64,000 bases of DNA. Source: Acinetobacter sedimenti. GTDB taxonomy: Bacteria > Pseudomonadota > Gammaproteobacteria > Pseudomonadales > Moraxellaceae. Shown in pieces: positions 47,533-57,270 of this stretch (the first letter of the stretch is position 1; each line of letters starts with the position of its first letter). The DNA lies in assembly GCF_022601685.1 (NCBI RefSeq), contig NZ_JAKUML010000004.1, forward strand, positions 124,001 to 188,000. Direction: 5' to 3'. Under the pieces are notes generated by a model. It saw nothing but the letters and a program-made list of their open reading frames with translations. It did no database searches and had not been told where the DNA came from. Made by a program: the position numbers and the translations under genes.

Positions 47533-48132
47533 ATGGTTCAAACTCAGCACTCAGCTCCCCACGGCGAACGTCGCGAAAGCTCACGAGCTGATGCATTATT
47601 GAGATTTAATTATCAGGAGATCAGCCAAGAACAAGCAGAACTTGATCCCTACAATCCAGAATTTATGATACCACGATATTTTCTTTTACTTTCAGAACTT
47701 GCACAAATTGACAGCGTGCTTGAGTGGGAAATTGACGCAATTAAAACAGAACATCCGGGATTTGGACATATTTTCAGTCTGCTCAATCAAAAAATCGATT
47801 TGATCAATAACAGCACTTTCGATTCTCTTAAAGGCATGTTGCCTAGTCCAGAACGTATCAATATCTCAGAAAGTGGCTTGTCATTCTTTACCAAATCAGC
47901 GATGCAAAATGACAGCTACATCCACCTCACCTTTATGGATACCGAAAACAACTTCCAAGTCGCTGCCACTGCACACGTGGTCTACACCCTTGAGGGTGAC
48001 GATGGCAAATATCGTATTGGTGCGCACTTTGTCAATCTACATGATGAAGATCGTGAAAAATTGGCGACCTGTGTAGAGCGCATCCACAACGAAGAACATG
48101 AAGACGCTGACTATGCTGAAAGCGAGAATTAA
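47533..48132 (+). CDS. PilZ-like domain protein
   Basis: A 199-residue cytoplasmic protein. An arginine cluster HGERRESSRADALLRFNY near the N-terminus and a later INISESGLSFFTKS together match the RxxxR and (D/N)xSxxG halves of a cyclic-di-GMP-binding PilZ motif, though separated by an unusually long helical insert. The C-terminus is acidic. Function unknown. It is divergent from the lol genes. Confidence 0.65.
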   Translation: MVQTQHSAPHGERRESSRADALLRFNYQEISQEQAELDPYNPEFMIPRYFLLLSELAQIDSVLEWEIDAIKTEHPGFGHIFSLLNQKIDLINNSTFDSLKGMLPSPERINISESGLSFFTKSAMQNDSYIHLTFMDTENNFQVAATAHVVYTLEGDDGKYRIGAHFVNLHDEDREKLATCVERIHNEEHEDADYAESEN

Positions 48133-48154
48133 ATTAGGCTAAAAAGATGATAAG

Positions 48155-48187
48155 TTCAACGTATGCGCTCACGGAGCATACGTTGAA
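48155..48187 (-). terminator. Stable hairpin over the stop codon of the EamA transporter gene
   Basis: Twelve-base arms TTCAACGTATGC and GCATACGTTGAA, extendable with a 2-base bulge. It includes the last codons and the stop (TGA at 48156-48158), and a T-rich run follows several bases downstream, so it may act as a terminator or mRNA-stabilising end. Confidence 0.5.
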
Positions 48188-49058
48188 TATCATGATAAAA
48201 ATAAATCAATAAGCCAATAAAAATCAGAATGATGCCTAAATAGACCTGCATCGACAAATACTCTTGATTGAGCACCGCACCCAAAATCAACGCAATAATT
48301 GGTGTCATCACCGTAGTCAATGACAGCGTGGTCGCCGAGATATTTTGAATCAATTTAAAATAGCAAAACATTGCCACAATTGAAGCTACTACAGCCGTAA
48401 ACAGTAGTGCTGAAATCGATTTCAGCGATGGCATCGTCGTTGGCACTTGATCCCAAATAAATGGGATAAAACCAATCGCAATAATGGTTGAGAAAATAAT
48501 CGAACCTGAAGCCTGTGCAAATGGTGTGACTGATGCATTAATTTGCTTGACGAAATACATGGAAAAACAATAAATCGTCACACTCGCCAACACCAAGAAA
48601 ATCCCAATCACATTGAAGTGCATACTCTCTTGCGCAAGCAAACACATGCTACTTAGCCCTGCGAGCGCCACAAACATCCCTAACCACTGCAAAGCTCGGA
48701 GCTGTACAGAAAACCAAATTGCACCGACCAGACCAGTAATCACAGGTGCCATGCCAAATACCATCGCAATAATACTTGAAGACAAATGCGCTGTAGCAAG
48801 ATAGGTAAACGTCTGCGATACAATCAGACTCAGGCTTCCTGCGAGATAGCTCAGACAAGTCTGCCGTGTGAATGGTAGCGGAATCTTCATCAACCACACC
48901 AAGCCCAGTGTCAGCGGTAAAGCAAGGAAAAACCGCAGTACCATCGACCACATCGGTGCAATCGTATCCACACTCCAGACGATCGCAAGCGGTGTCGATG
49001 CCCAAATAAAAATAAGTGCAATGTAAGTAATCACCGCATTTTGCTTGGAGATATTCAT
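48156..49058 (-). CDS. EamA/DMT-family transporter
   Basis: A 300-residue protein with ten hydrophobic helices in two EamA repeats: the first opens TYIALIFIWASTPLAIVWSVD, the second starts near IGIFLVLASVTIYCFSMYFV. The C-terminus is short and basic (FYHDIQRMLRERIR), orienting it in the cytoplasm. Drug/metabolite exporters of this type have varied substrates; none can be named. Monocistronic. Confidence 0.87.
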   Translation of the reverse strand: MNISKQNAVITYIALIFIWASTPLAIVWSVDTIAPMWSMVLRFFLALPLTLGLVWLMKIPLPFTRQTCLSYLAGSLSLIVSQTFTYLATAHLSSSIIAMVFGMAPVITGLVGAIWFSVQLRALQWLGMFVALAGLSSMCLLAQESMHFNVIGIFLVLASVTIYCFSMYFVKQINASVTPFAQASGSIIFSTIIAIGFIPFIWDQVPTTMPSLKSISALLFTAVVASIVAMFCYFKLIQNISATTLSLTTVMTPIIALILGAVLNQEYLSMQVYLGIILIFIGLLIYFYHDIQRMLRERIR

Positions 49059-49108
49059 GCTTTACTCAAGAATGTGTATTGTAGAATTTGGTCGCAGATT
49101 AAATGATT

Positions 49109-49588
49109 TTAAGCTTTAGTCGCCCGAATCTGTTTACGAATCGTCTGCTCTAGCGCATTGGCAAACTCACGTTTATCACGCTCATTCATCGCGGCAGGAC
49201 CACCAGTTTGCACCCCTGCTCCACGTAGGCTATCCATATAATCTCGCAGATGCAAACGTGCTTTAATATTATTGACGGTAAAAATCTCACCACGTGGATG
49301 AATCGCCACACCACCTTTTTCGATTACTTGTGCCGCTAAGGGAATATCTTGCGTGACAACAATATCAGTGGCTTGCATACGCTCAACAATGGTTTGATCC
49401 GCTACATCTGCACCCGATAATACTTGCAAAGTCTTGATCCGTGTTGATCGTGGAATATTTAAGGCCTGATTCGCTACAAAGGTCACTTCAAGAGCGAAGC
49501 GATCTGATGCACGATAGATAATATCTTTAAGTACATTGGGAATGGCATCGGCGTCGATCCAAAGGTGAAATTGAGGTTCAGTAGCCAT
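49109..49588 (-). CDS. YaiI/YqxD family (UPF0178) protein
   Basis: A 159-residue PIN-related protein of the YaiI family, opening [21 protein letters not shown] with the conserved DAD acidic pair, and later [27 protein letters not shown]. Biochemical role unknown. The start ATG at 49586-49588 has no ribosome binding site; directly upstream lies a hairpin and seven Ts (49590-49622). Confidence 0.85.
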   Translation of the reverse strand: MATEPQFHLWIDADAIPNVLKDIIYRASDRFALEVTFVANQALNIPRSTRIKTLQVLSGADVADQTIVERMQATDIVVTQDIPLAAQVIEKGGVAIHPRGEIFTVNNIKARLHLRDYMDSLRGAGVQTGGPAAMNERDKREFANALEQTIRKQIRATKA

Positions 49589-49589
49589 G

Positions 49590-49622
49590 AAAAAAATGCA
49601 GATTATCTAGAATAATCTGCAT
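49590..49622 (-). terminator. Intrinsic terminator abutting the yaiI start codon
   Basis: Perfect 11-bp arms ATGCAGATTAT/ATAATCTGCAT around five bases; on the minus strand the T tract is followed by one C and then the ATG of the YaiI gene. It ends the upstream dehydrogenase gene. Confidence 0.8.
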
Positions 49623-49666
49623 TGTAGTCATATTTCGCTGAATTTACCCTATAAAAATAGAGCGTT

Positions 49667-50431
49667 TTACCGTGGTTGCATCCGAATGCCGCCATCAACA
49701 CGGATCGTTTCACCATTCATATAAGCATTTTCAATGATGAATTGTGCTGTTTGAGCGATTTCATCAGGTTGCCCAAGACGCTGTGGATTCAACACCGTCG
49801 CAGAAAGCGATTCAATGACTTTTTCACCCAAACTATCAAAGAGTGGTGTATGAATCAGTCCAGGCGCAATCGTATTTACACGGATACCATACTGCGCAAG
49901 ATCACGAGCAATCGGCAAAGTCATGCCGACAATACCACCTTTTGACGCACTATAGGCAGCTTGACCAACCTGTCCCTCAAAAGCGGCGACCGATGCAGTA
50001 TTAATAATTACCCCACGTTCACCATCGACCAATTCATTTTTTGCCATTTGCTCTGCCGCAAGGCGTAGTACATTAAATGTACCAACTAAATTAATTTGAA
50101 TGACACGATTAAATTCTTCGAGTGGGAAAACGCCATTTTTACCAAGCGTTTTCACTGCACCGCCCACCCCTGCATAGTTAATACAAATATGAATCGCCCC
50201 AAAACGCGCCATGACTTGCGTAATCGCCTGCTGTACAGAAGACTCATCGGCTACATTGGTTTTGACAAATAAAACCTGATCTGAAAATTCAGATGACAGT
50301 GTTACTCCTGCAGATTCGTTAAAATCCAAAACCGCAATTTTTGCGCCCAACTGAACAAACCGCTTAACTGTTGCTAAACCCAATCCTGATGCACCACCTG
50401 TAATAATGGCTACTTTATTTTCTAAATCCAT
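49667..50431 (-). CDS. SDR family 3-hydroxyacyl-CoA dehydrogenase-like protein
   Basis: A 254-residue short-chain dehydrogenase resembling type II 3-hydroxyacyl-CoA dehydrogenase (HSD17B10 group). TGGASGLG near residue 12 is the nucleotide motif, NYAGVGG and catalytic Ser/Tyr/Lys appear as NTASVAAFEGQVGQAAYSASKGG, and the C-terminus has NTIAPGLIHTPLFDSL. I chose the ATG at 50429-50431, which has AGGTGAG upstream, over a frame ten codons longer. Substrate is inferred only from family resemblance. Confidence 0.85.
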   Translation of the reverse strand: MDLENKVAIITGGASGLGLATVKRFVQLGAKIAVLDFNESAGVTLSSEFSDQVLFVKTNVADESSVQQAITQVMARFGAIHICINYAGVGGAVKTLGKNGVFPLEEFNRVIQINLVGTFNVLRLAAEQMAKNELVDGERGVIINTASVAAFEGQVGQAAYSASKGGIVGMTLPIARDLAQYGIRVNTIAPGLIHTPLFDSLGEKVIESLSATVLNPQRLGQPDEIAQTAQFIIENAYMNGETIRVDGGIRMQPR

Positions 50432-50631
50432 ATACTTCTCACCTCGCTTACTTTGCCACATACACTAGCAGAACAAATGTGTATCCTCTTTAGCGTAAAT
50501 CATCATTTCACATTGTCATTATCGTCAATAAGTTTAAGTAACATAAATTCTGTTTTACTGACAAACACTTGAAAATAATCATTTATGCCTTATAACTATA
50601 TAAAATTTCATTGCATAAAAGTCGAGTCCAT

Positions 50632-51573
50632 ATGAGCCAACAGTCGAGTAACAAGCAACAACCTGAAATCATCTCTGTAAGCTGTGAGAACTTTGGCGGA
50701 CATGCCGAACATTGGCGCATCTTAAGCCAACAGCCTGAAAATGAGGTCAGTGGTTGGATGCAACAAGCGCTCGATACTGCAAGCTCGCCAATGGGGCTTT
50801 GTGCGAGTGAAGATGATTTACCCAAAGATGTTTGGCTACTTCAAGGTCCACAGCAACCAATTCATCTACAACAAATCATCGCTGTAGAAAATAACCATCC
50901 TAAACACTTTATTACCGCATTTCCATCCTTCGACAGTCCGTATAAAGTCAATGCCAAAGTTGGACGTATTCTTGCTTGTCCGAATAACCATGAAGCCGTG
51001 CTTCGTCTTGAGCTTGACGATACTAGCGTAATCTATGCTTATGATGCGCTCTATGTAGTCAATCAACAACAATACGATGCCAACACCACTTATCAAGCCG
51101 AACTGTCTGCATGGGGCTATGAGCTCGAAGCTGTACCAAATAAAGAAACCATGCTCATCGAAGATCCTGCGGCGATTCGTCACCATCGTGCTTTGAATGA
51201 TATTTTGGCAGATCATAATGGTGAAACACCTGACAATCTGCAAGATTTACTTGCCGCATGGCAGCCATCAAGCCCTGAAGATGAAATGCCTGTGACCCTC
51301 GATATTTCCAAAATGGTCGCTTATCTTTACGGCGAAACAATGGGTCAGGAAGATGAAGCGTGGTTTCAAGGTGATATCGTTGGGAAAAGTCATGGACGGT
51401 TTTTTGATAAATCCATCACACTTTATGATGTGGCGATCATGCGTGAAGAAAAAGCCAAACCTGTCATTTTGCGCTTAGCTGTGGCAAAAACTCAGCAAGA
51501 ATTTGAAATTGGTGAATTTATTCGCGGAAACATATGGATTCAAACAAAAATATATGCTACAACTGTCACCTAA
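50632..51573 (+). CDS. Uncharacterised 313-residue cytoplasmic protein
   Basis: I do not recognise this protein. It has no signal peptide or membrane helix and is acidic and Gln-rich at the N-terminus (MSQQSSNKQQPEIISVSC). Residues such as NAKVGRILACPNNHEAVLRLELDD suggest a beta-rich domain resembling small OB or SH3-like folds, but this is only an impression. The frame extends seven codons upstream to a TTG; the ATG at 50632 is favoured. Followed closely by a small membrane protein gene. Confidence 0.7.
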   Translation: MSQQSSNKQQPEIISVSCENFGGHAEHWRILSQQPENEVSGWMQQALDTASSPMGLCASEDDLPKDVWLLQGPQQPIHLQQIIAVENNHPKHFITAFPSFDSPYKVNAKVGRILACPNNHEAVLRLELDDTSVIYAYDALYVVNQQQYDANTTYQAELSAWGYELEAVPNKETMLIEDPAAIRHHRALNDILADHNGETPDNLQDLLAAWQPSSPEDEMPVTLDISKMVAYLYGETMGQEDEAWFQGDIVGKSHGRFFDKSITLYDVAIMREEKAKPVILRLAVAKTQQEFEIGEFIRGNIWIQTKIYATTVT

Positions 51574-51605
51574 GTCTAATTACTATGCAATTACAAGGCA
51601 TAACA

Positions 51606-51743
51606 ATGAAAAGCGATGTCCAACAGCCTCAGCCGATGGAAGCCATCTCTTTATCCAGTCTAAAGGTAGACAAGTTTGCATGTCTGTTCTTCTGTTTGGG
51701 TATTGTGCTTAGCGCTTGGTTTCTACACAGTTTCATTATCTAA
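51606..51743 (+). CDS. Small single-span membrane protein, 45 residues
   Basis: MKSDVQQPQPMEAISLSSLK is followed by a hydrophobic segment FACLFFCLGIVLSAWFLHSF that fits one transmembrane helix. AAGG lies eight bases before the ATG. It follows the 313-residue gene by 32 bases and shares its downstream terminator, so may be cotranscribed. Function unknown. Confidence 0.6.
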   Translation: MKSDVQQPQPMEAISLSSLKVDKFACLFFCLGIVLSAWFLHSFII

Positions 51744-51745
51744 AT

Positions 51746-51781
51746 AAAAAATCGGTACAATGTAATTGCAACCGATTTTTT
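51746..51781. terminator. Bidirectional terminator, small membrane protein and serC
   Basis: AAAAAATCGGT/ACCGATTTTTT around a 14-base loop, three bases after the small gene's stop. Confidence 0.8.
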
Positions 51782-51820
51782 AATGTCCATGTTTTGATAA
51801 TGAACAAGCCAATCAACAGA

Positions 51821-52900
51821 TCAACCATACTGTTGTGCAAAGCCCTGCATAAATTCAACTAAAGCTTCCACACCTACCAACGGCACCGCATTATAAATAC
51901 TGGCACGCATACCGCCCACAGAACGATGTCCTGCAAGATTCAATAAATTGCGTTTTTCCGCCTCTACCAAGAAAGTTTTCTCAAGCTTTTCATCTGCCAA
52001 AGTAAATGGCACATTCATGATCGAACGATTGGCTTTGGCAATTGGATTTTGATAAAAACCACTTTGATCAATATAACCATAAAGCAGATTAGCTTTTTGC
52101 AGGTTAATTTGATGCATCGCATCTACCCCACCCTGCTCAAGTAACCATTCAAATACCAAACCTGATAGATACCAAGAATAGGTCGCTGGTGTATTCACCA
52201 TTGAACCATTCTTCGCTTGATCGGCATATTTCAAGATACTTGGGATTTCTGCTTTGCTTTGATCGAGTAAATCATCACGCACGATGACGATGGTCAAGCC
52301 CGCAGGGCCAATGTTCTTTTGTGCACCTGCGTAGATCACGCCAAATTTTGATACATCGAGTGGCGCAGACAAAATACTCGAAGAATAATCACACACCAGT
52401 GGCGCATTCGCATTTGGAATGCCTGCAAACTGAATTCCGCCAATCGTTTCATTATCAGCATAATGCACATAAGCTACGTCATTTGAGAGATTCCAGGCAG
52501 ATTGATCAGCGATAGCCATCTTAGCATCGACAGTAGTTACTGCATCAATGACATTGATCTCGCCATAACGCTTTGCTTCTTTGAATGCTTTCTCAGACCA
52601 AATCCCAGTATTGATATAGTCTGCTTTGCTATTTTTACCAAGCAAGTTCAGTGGGATCGCAGAAAACTGAAGTGATGCACCACCTTGCAAAAATAACACT
52701 TTATAATTCTCAGGAATCGCAAGTAATGTGCGTAAATCTGCTTCTGCCTTTTCTGCCACAGCCACAAAATCATCGCTACGGTGGCTCATTTCCATGATTG
52801 ACAATCCTTTGCCCTGCCAATTGGTCAACTCTTGCTGTGCTTTTTCTAAAACAGCAGTAGGTAATGCAGCTGGACCTGCACAGAAATTATAGGCACGCAT
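51821..52900 (-). CDS. serC: Phosphoserine aminotransferase SerC
   Basis: PLP enzyme making O-phosphoserine from phosphohydroxypyruvate and, in pyridoxal 5'-phosphate synthesis, converting the analogous 4-carbon compound. The 359-residue protein opens MRAYNFCAGPAALPTAVLEKA, has the cofactor lysine in VIYAGAQKNIGPAGLTIVIV, and contains GLSIMEMSHRSDDF. Canonical length. It appears monocistronic. Confidence 0.95.
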   Translation of the reverse strand: MRAYNFCAGPAALPTAVLEKAQQELTNWQGKGLSIMEMSHRSDDFVAVAEKAEADLRTLLAIPENYKVLFLQGGASLQFSAIPLNLLGKNSKADYINTGIWSEKAFKEAKRYGEINVIDAVTTVDAKMAIADQSAWNLSNDVAYVHYADNETIGGIQFAGIPNANAPLVCDYSSSILSAPLDVSKFGVIYAGAQKNIGPAGLTIVIVRDDLLDQSKAEIPSILKYADQAKNGSMVNTPATYSWYLSGLVFEWLLEQGGVDAMHQINLQKANLLYGYIDQSGFYQNPIAKANRSIMNVPFTLADEKLEKTFLVEAEKRNLLNLAGHRSVGGMRASIYNAVPLVGVEALVEFMQGFAQQYG

Positions 52901-53404
52901 GGGATGTCCTCATAAAATGGGCGAAAAAATAGATGCCTATTTAAGCATAAAGGCAAATCATAAAAAAGAAGACGAAGTGCAAAGAAGGTCTTTTGGATAA
53001 TCGCTTATTTCAATTAATTGATTGACTTTAATCAAACTAAACACTCAATTTTTATTTTCATAAAAAATAGAGTGAAGAAAATCTGTAAACGCTCTGTTAT
53101 TTTTATGGCTAATGTTTGATCTATTTTTCATAATTCCTGACAAATTATTTTGCATTTTTGCGTTCGTCATTACGAAGAACTGACAATCTCCATTGTAATG
53201 TTATCTTATAACTAGAATTTGTCACCAAACTGTAAACCCTATTCATCATTTCTACATTTTTTACTAGCATGGCTTCCGTACCTTGCATTGATGCCTAATG
53301 CAGTACGATTTATTCCATTGCACATTAGAGTGAGCAAGTTTGAGCACTTACATACTTCGATGACTTTGGACATTTTGTTGTAAATTTTTAAAAGGATGTC
53401 TATT
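52901..53404. other. Intergenic region between serC and small exported protein gene
   Basis: 504 AT-rich bases with no gene and no clear regulatory element apart from a loose inverted repeat CTAATG/CATTAG near 53297-53328. Holds both divergent promoters by position. Confidence 0.5.
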
Positions 53405-53701
53405 ATGAAACTGATTAAAACATTATTGATCACAGGTTTAACAACGCTTTCTATCTCAGCTTTTGCTGGTGAAACGATTGAGCAAGCACCTGCAACTACA
53501 CCTGAAGCACAGCTCAACGTACAAGCCGATGCGCAAGCACCTCAAGATGCAACTATCGTATCTACACAAGATGCTTTAGCTCAAGGTACTGCACCAACTG
53601 AAGAACAATTGAATCAAGCTGCTGCTGATGTAAAAGCATCGGATAAAACCGGTGACAAAGTTGCTCTAGAAGAAGAGCAAGACAAAAAAGATAAGCAATA
53701 A
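53405..53701 (+). CDS. Small exported acidic, disordered protein
   Basis: A 98-residue protein with a signal peptide MKLIKTLLITGLTTLSISAFA and cleavage before GETIEQ. The mature part is rich in Ala, Gln, Asp, Glu and Thr, has no cysteine and ends in a Lys/Asp run, EEEQDKKDKQ; it is probably disordered in the periplasm. AAAGGA lies about eight bases before the ATG. A second gene of similar build at 54036 shares the TTTAAAAGGA leader. No known family. Confidence 0.7.
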   Translation: MKLIKTLLITGLTTLSISAFAGETIEQAPATTPEAQLNVQADAQAPQDATIVSTQDALAQGTAPTEEQLNQAAADVKASDKTGDKVALEEEQDKKDKQ

Positions 53702-54035
53702 GCTGAAAGTGCTTGTCATTAAGAGTTCATCTTTTTTAAGAGCCCATCTTAAATACTAGCATTTAAAACTTGTCTTAAAACTTTGTTGGGATTGAGATCA
53801 TCTTTTAATGATCTCAATCTTTGTATTCTCTTATACAAAAAAATGAATCAAAAAATCATTTCAAAATATATGAATTTCGTCACACATTTATGATTTCAGC
53901 TCAATCTCACGCTATGTTTAGCAAGCTAGATAACAAGTGCATAAAAAGTAGCGAATAAACCAACCACCTTAATAATGCAAATAGTTAAATTCATAGCGAC
54001 AATCTATTATTGATCCAAGTTTAAAAGGACACCTC
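53702..54035. other. Intergenic region between two small exported protein genes
   Basis: 334 bases holding the terminator of the first gene (53790-53823) and, by position, a promoter for the second. No further gene. Confidence 0.55.
53790..53823 (+). terminator. Terminator-like hairpin after first small exported protein
   Basis: Perfect 12-base arms GATTGAGATCAT/ATGATCTCAATC around six bases, followed by a weak T run. Confidence 0.65.
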
Positions 54036-54275
54036 ATGAAACTCTTAAAAGCACTTCTTATGACTAGCCTATTCGCTTTCACTACAACGACTTTTGCAGA
54101 TGATACTTCTGAAGCAACAGAAGCGACTAGCAAATCTAAAGTACAAGTTGAAATTTTTGACGTTGAGGTTGAACCTGTTGAGCAAATCAATGATGAACCA
54201 ACAGCAGATCATGAACCTGTCGCAGATGAAACACAGCCTATTTATGGCAACCCAGAAGATATATTGACTGAATAA
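54036..54275 (+). CDS. Small exported acidic protein
   Basis: A 79-residue protein: signal peptide MKLLKALLMTSLFAFTTTTFA, then an acidic mature part without cysteine, rich in Glu, Asp, Val and Pro (VEIFDVEVEPVEQINDEP). TTTAAAAGGA precedes the ATG as at 53405, and the first seven residues are nearly the same (MKLLKAL against MKLIKTL), suggesting an old duplication or shared regulation. Function unknown. Confidence 0.68.
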   Translation: MKLLKALLMTSLFAFTTTTFADDTSEATEATSKSKVQVEIFDVEVEPVEQINDEPTADHEPVADETQPIYGNPEDILTE

Positions 54276-54304
54276 ACGCTTTAGAAATAAAAAGCTGAAA
54301 ATTA

Positions 54305-54332
54305 AAAATGAGACCTTTGCGGGTCTCATTTT
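54305..54332. terminator. Terminator between small exported protein gene and rnpB
   Basis: AAAATGAGACC/GGTCTCATTTT around six bases. U tracts on both strands; could end both the plus-strand gene and the minus-strand RNase P RNA. Confidence 0.8.
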
Positions 54333-54365
54333 ATTTTGCGCTTTTAAATATAGTTATCAAAATCT

Positions 54366-54732
<367 letters not shown>

Positions 54733-54802
54733 GCACATCTTAGCAAAAAACCAAGCAAAAAACTCGGAGAAAAAATATTTTTTGCATCAACTATTTTTCA
54801 TA

Positions 54803-55078
<276 letters not shown>

Positions 55079-55127
55079 TTAGTTTGCATCGCTAAATACA
55101 ATTGTCAGTTCAAAGTGCTGTAACGAA

Positions 55128-55679
<552 letters not shown>

Positions 55680-55818
55680 TCATTAAATCAAGCTTTATTC
55701 TAGCAAAAACTTGATTTTTTAGCTAAAGTCACCATTGAAAAACAACGCTAAAATAATCAACCATTGTTTATGAGATGGTTTGTTGTTGGTTTTATAAATA
55801 TTCTGGAAAAATTGATTT

Positions 55819-56295
55819 ATGGCAAATGCAAAAGTCGTCAAAAAAAATAACGCTGGCACCATCGCACAGAACAAACGTGCACGCCATGATTATTTTATTG
55901 AAGAAAAATTTGAAGCAGGTTTGTCATTGCAAGGCTGGGAAGTCAAATCTTTACGTGCTGGGCGGATGAGCTTGGTGGAAAGCTATATTACCTTTAAAAA
56001 TAACGAAGCGTTTTTATTTGGTGCACAAATCCAACCACTACTCTCTGCATCAACGCATGTGGTCGCAGAAGCAACCCGTACACGTAAACTTCTGCTTTCT
56101 CGCCGTGAGTTAGATAAGTTACTTGGCGCAGTCAATCAAAAAGGTTATACCTGCGTGCCATTGGCATGTTACTGGAAAGGTCATTTGGCAAAATTAGAAA
56201 TCGCCTTAGTAAAAGGTAAACAGTTACACGACAAACGCCAAACTGAGAAAGACCGTGATTGGCAACGTGATAAAGCACGCATCTTTCATCAATAA
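55819..56295 (+). CDS. smpB: SsrA-binding protein SmpB
   Basis: Binds tmRNA for trans-translation and ribosome rescue. 158 residues: [32 protein letters not shown] is the family core, and the basic tail [21 protein letters not shown] enters the decoding centre. It cooperates with ClpXP (also in this window), which degrades SsrA-tagged products. Single gene. Confidence 0.96.
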   Translation: MANAKVVKKNNAGTIAQNKRARHDYFIEEKFEAGLSLQGWEVKSLRAGRMSLVESYITFKNNEAFLFGAQIQPLLSASTHVVAEATRTRKLLLSRRELDKLLGAVNQKGYTCVPLACYWKGHLAKLEIALVKGKQLHDKRQTEKDRDWQRDKARIFHQ

Positions 56296-56340
56296 TTTTG
56301 CGTTGCAAAACTCACAATTTAATAGGTTTTTTTAGTCTCA

Positions 56341-56366
56341 AATTGAAGCTAAGGTTAGCTTCAATT
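56341..56366 (+). terminator. Palindromic hairpin after smpB
   Basis: Perfect 12-base arms AATTGAAGCTAA/TTAGCTTCAATT around GG; no strong T run downstream, so termination is only probable. Confidence 0.5.
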
Positions 56367-56388
56367 TCACATCTGTAATAATGTAGTT

Positions 56389-56480
56389 GATGTAATTTAA
56401 CTTCAATACAAGGCAACCGAACGATGGTGTACATTCAGTACATCGAGTGAGGTTAACGCAGTAGTGAATTAAATTACTTC
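56389..56480. repeat. Palindromic intergenic repeat element, copy B
   Basis: Gapless match, about 80 percent, to the core at 14428-14519. Ends are inverted (GATGTAATTTAA and TTAAATTACTTC) and the centre is TGTAC-N5-GTACA. Lies between convergent smpB and lemA and its right end supplies the lemA stop codon TAA (56474-56476) and the codon before it. Confidence 0.8.
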
Positions 56481-57052
56481 GACGACTCAAAATTCGGCTT
56501 ATAGTCAAAGCCACTATCCATCACCCGATCTTGAAACGGCTTTAACGGCTTTTTGTTTAAGCTCATGCTATTCACGACATTATTCGGGAAAATCTGAATG
56601 CTGTTATTGAAGTGCTCAACATTGCGGTTAAAAATACTAATCGCTGCGCCGACATTTTCATTCTGATCGGTGATTTCGTGCATCAGTTTTTGATAAATCT
56701 CATTGGCTTTGAGCTCAGGGTAAGCCTCAACTTGTACATGAATGCCTTTCAGCAATTGTGAAGTTTGCTGTTCGATTTGCTCAAGCTTTGCCACATCTTG
56801 GGTATTTTGATTGAGGTTTAAAATATTCTGACGCAATGCGCTGATTTGCGTCATCGTGCTTTGTTCAAAATCACCATAACGATCAATCAATGGTTGCAAA
56901 TCATCTAGGATTTTAACTTTTTGACGTTCAAAACTCGCCACATCAGACCACGCACGTTTTGCCGCATTTTCATTTTTGACGATATTGTTGCGAATCACGA
57001 TAAAGAAGAAAATGAATGCAAATATTATGCTGAAAAATATAATCCAACCCAT
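56474..57052 (-). CDS. LemA family membrane protein
   Basis: A 192-residue protein with an N-terminal transmembrane helix (GWIIFFSIIFAFIFFFIVI) then a long helical bundle with KRAWSDVASFERQKVKILDDLQPLI and, near the C-terminus, FPNNVVNSMSLNKKPLKPF. Function is not established; LemA proteins are often cotranscribed with DUF3137 or peptidase genes. The last codons lie inside the repeat element copy B. Confidence 0.87.
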   Translation of the reverse strand: MGWIIFFSIIFAFIFFFIVIRNNIVKNENAAKRAWSDVASFERQKVKILDDLQPLIDRYGDFEQSTMTQISALRQNILNLNQNTQDVAKLEQIEQQTSQLLKGIHVQVEAYPELKANEIYQKLMHEITDQNENVGAAISIFNRNVEHFNNSIQIFPNNVVNSMSLNKKPLKPFQDRVMDSGFDYKPNFESSK

Positions 57053-57270
57053 AACTTAGTCCCCTGAAGCGTTCGTTCATTTTCAAACGGTTTAAATCTT
57101 TTTATTTCTCCAAAGGTCAACACATCATATCGGCAAACCTTCGATTGCTCTAATTGTAATCTATTTTTAGCTAAAATCCATGACAAGCCTTGATGATTTT
57201 GCAGATGATTACATGGTTATTTACTTCTAAATTCATGACATTAAAAAAAATCAAACATCACTAACAGACC

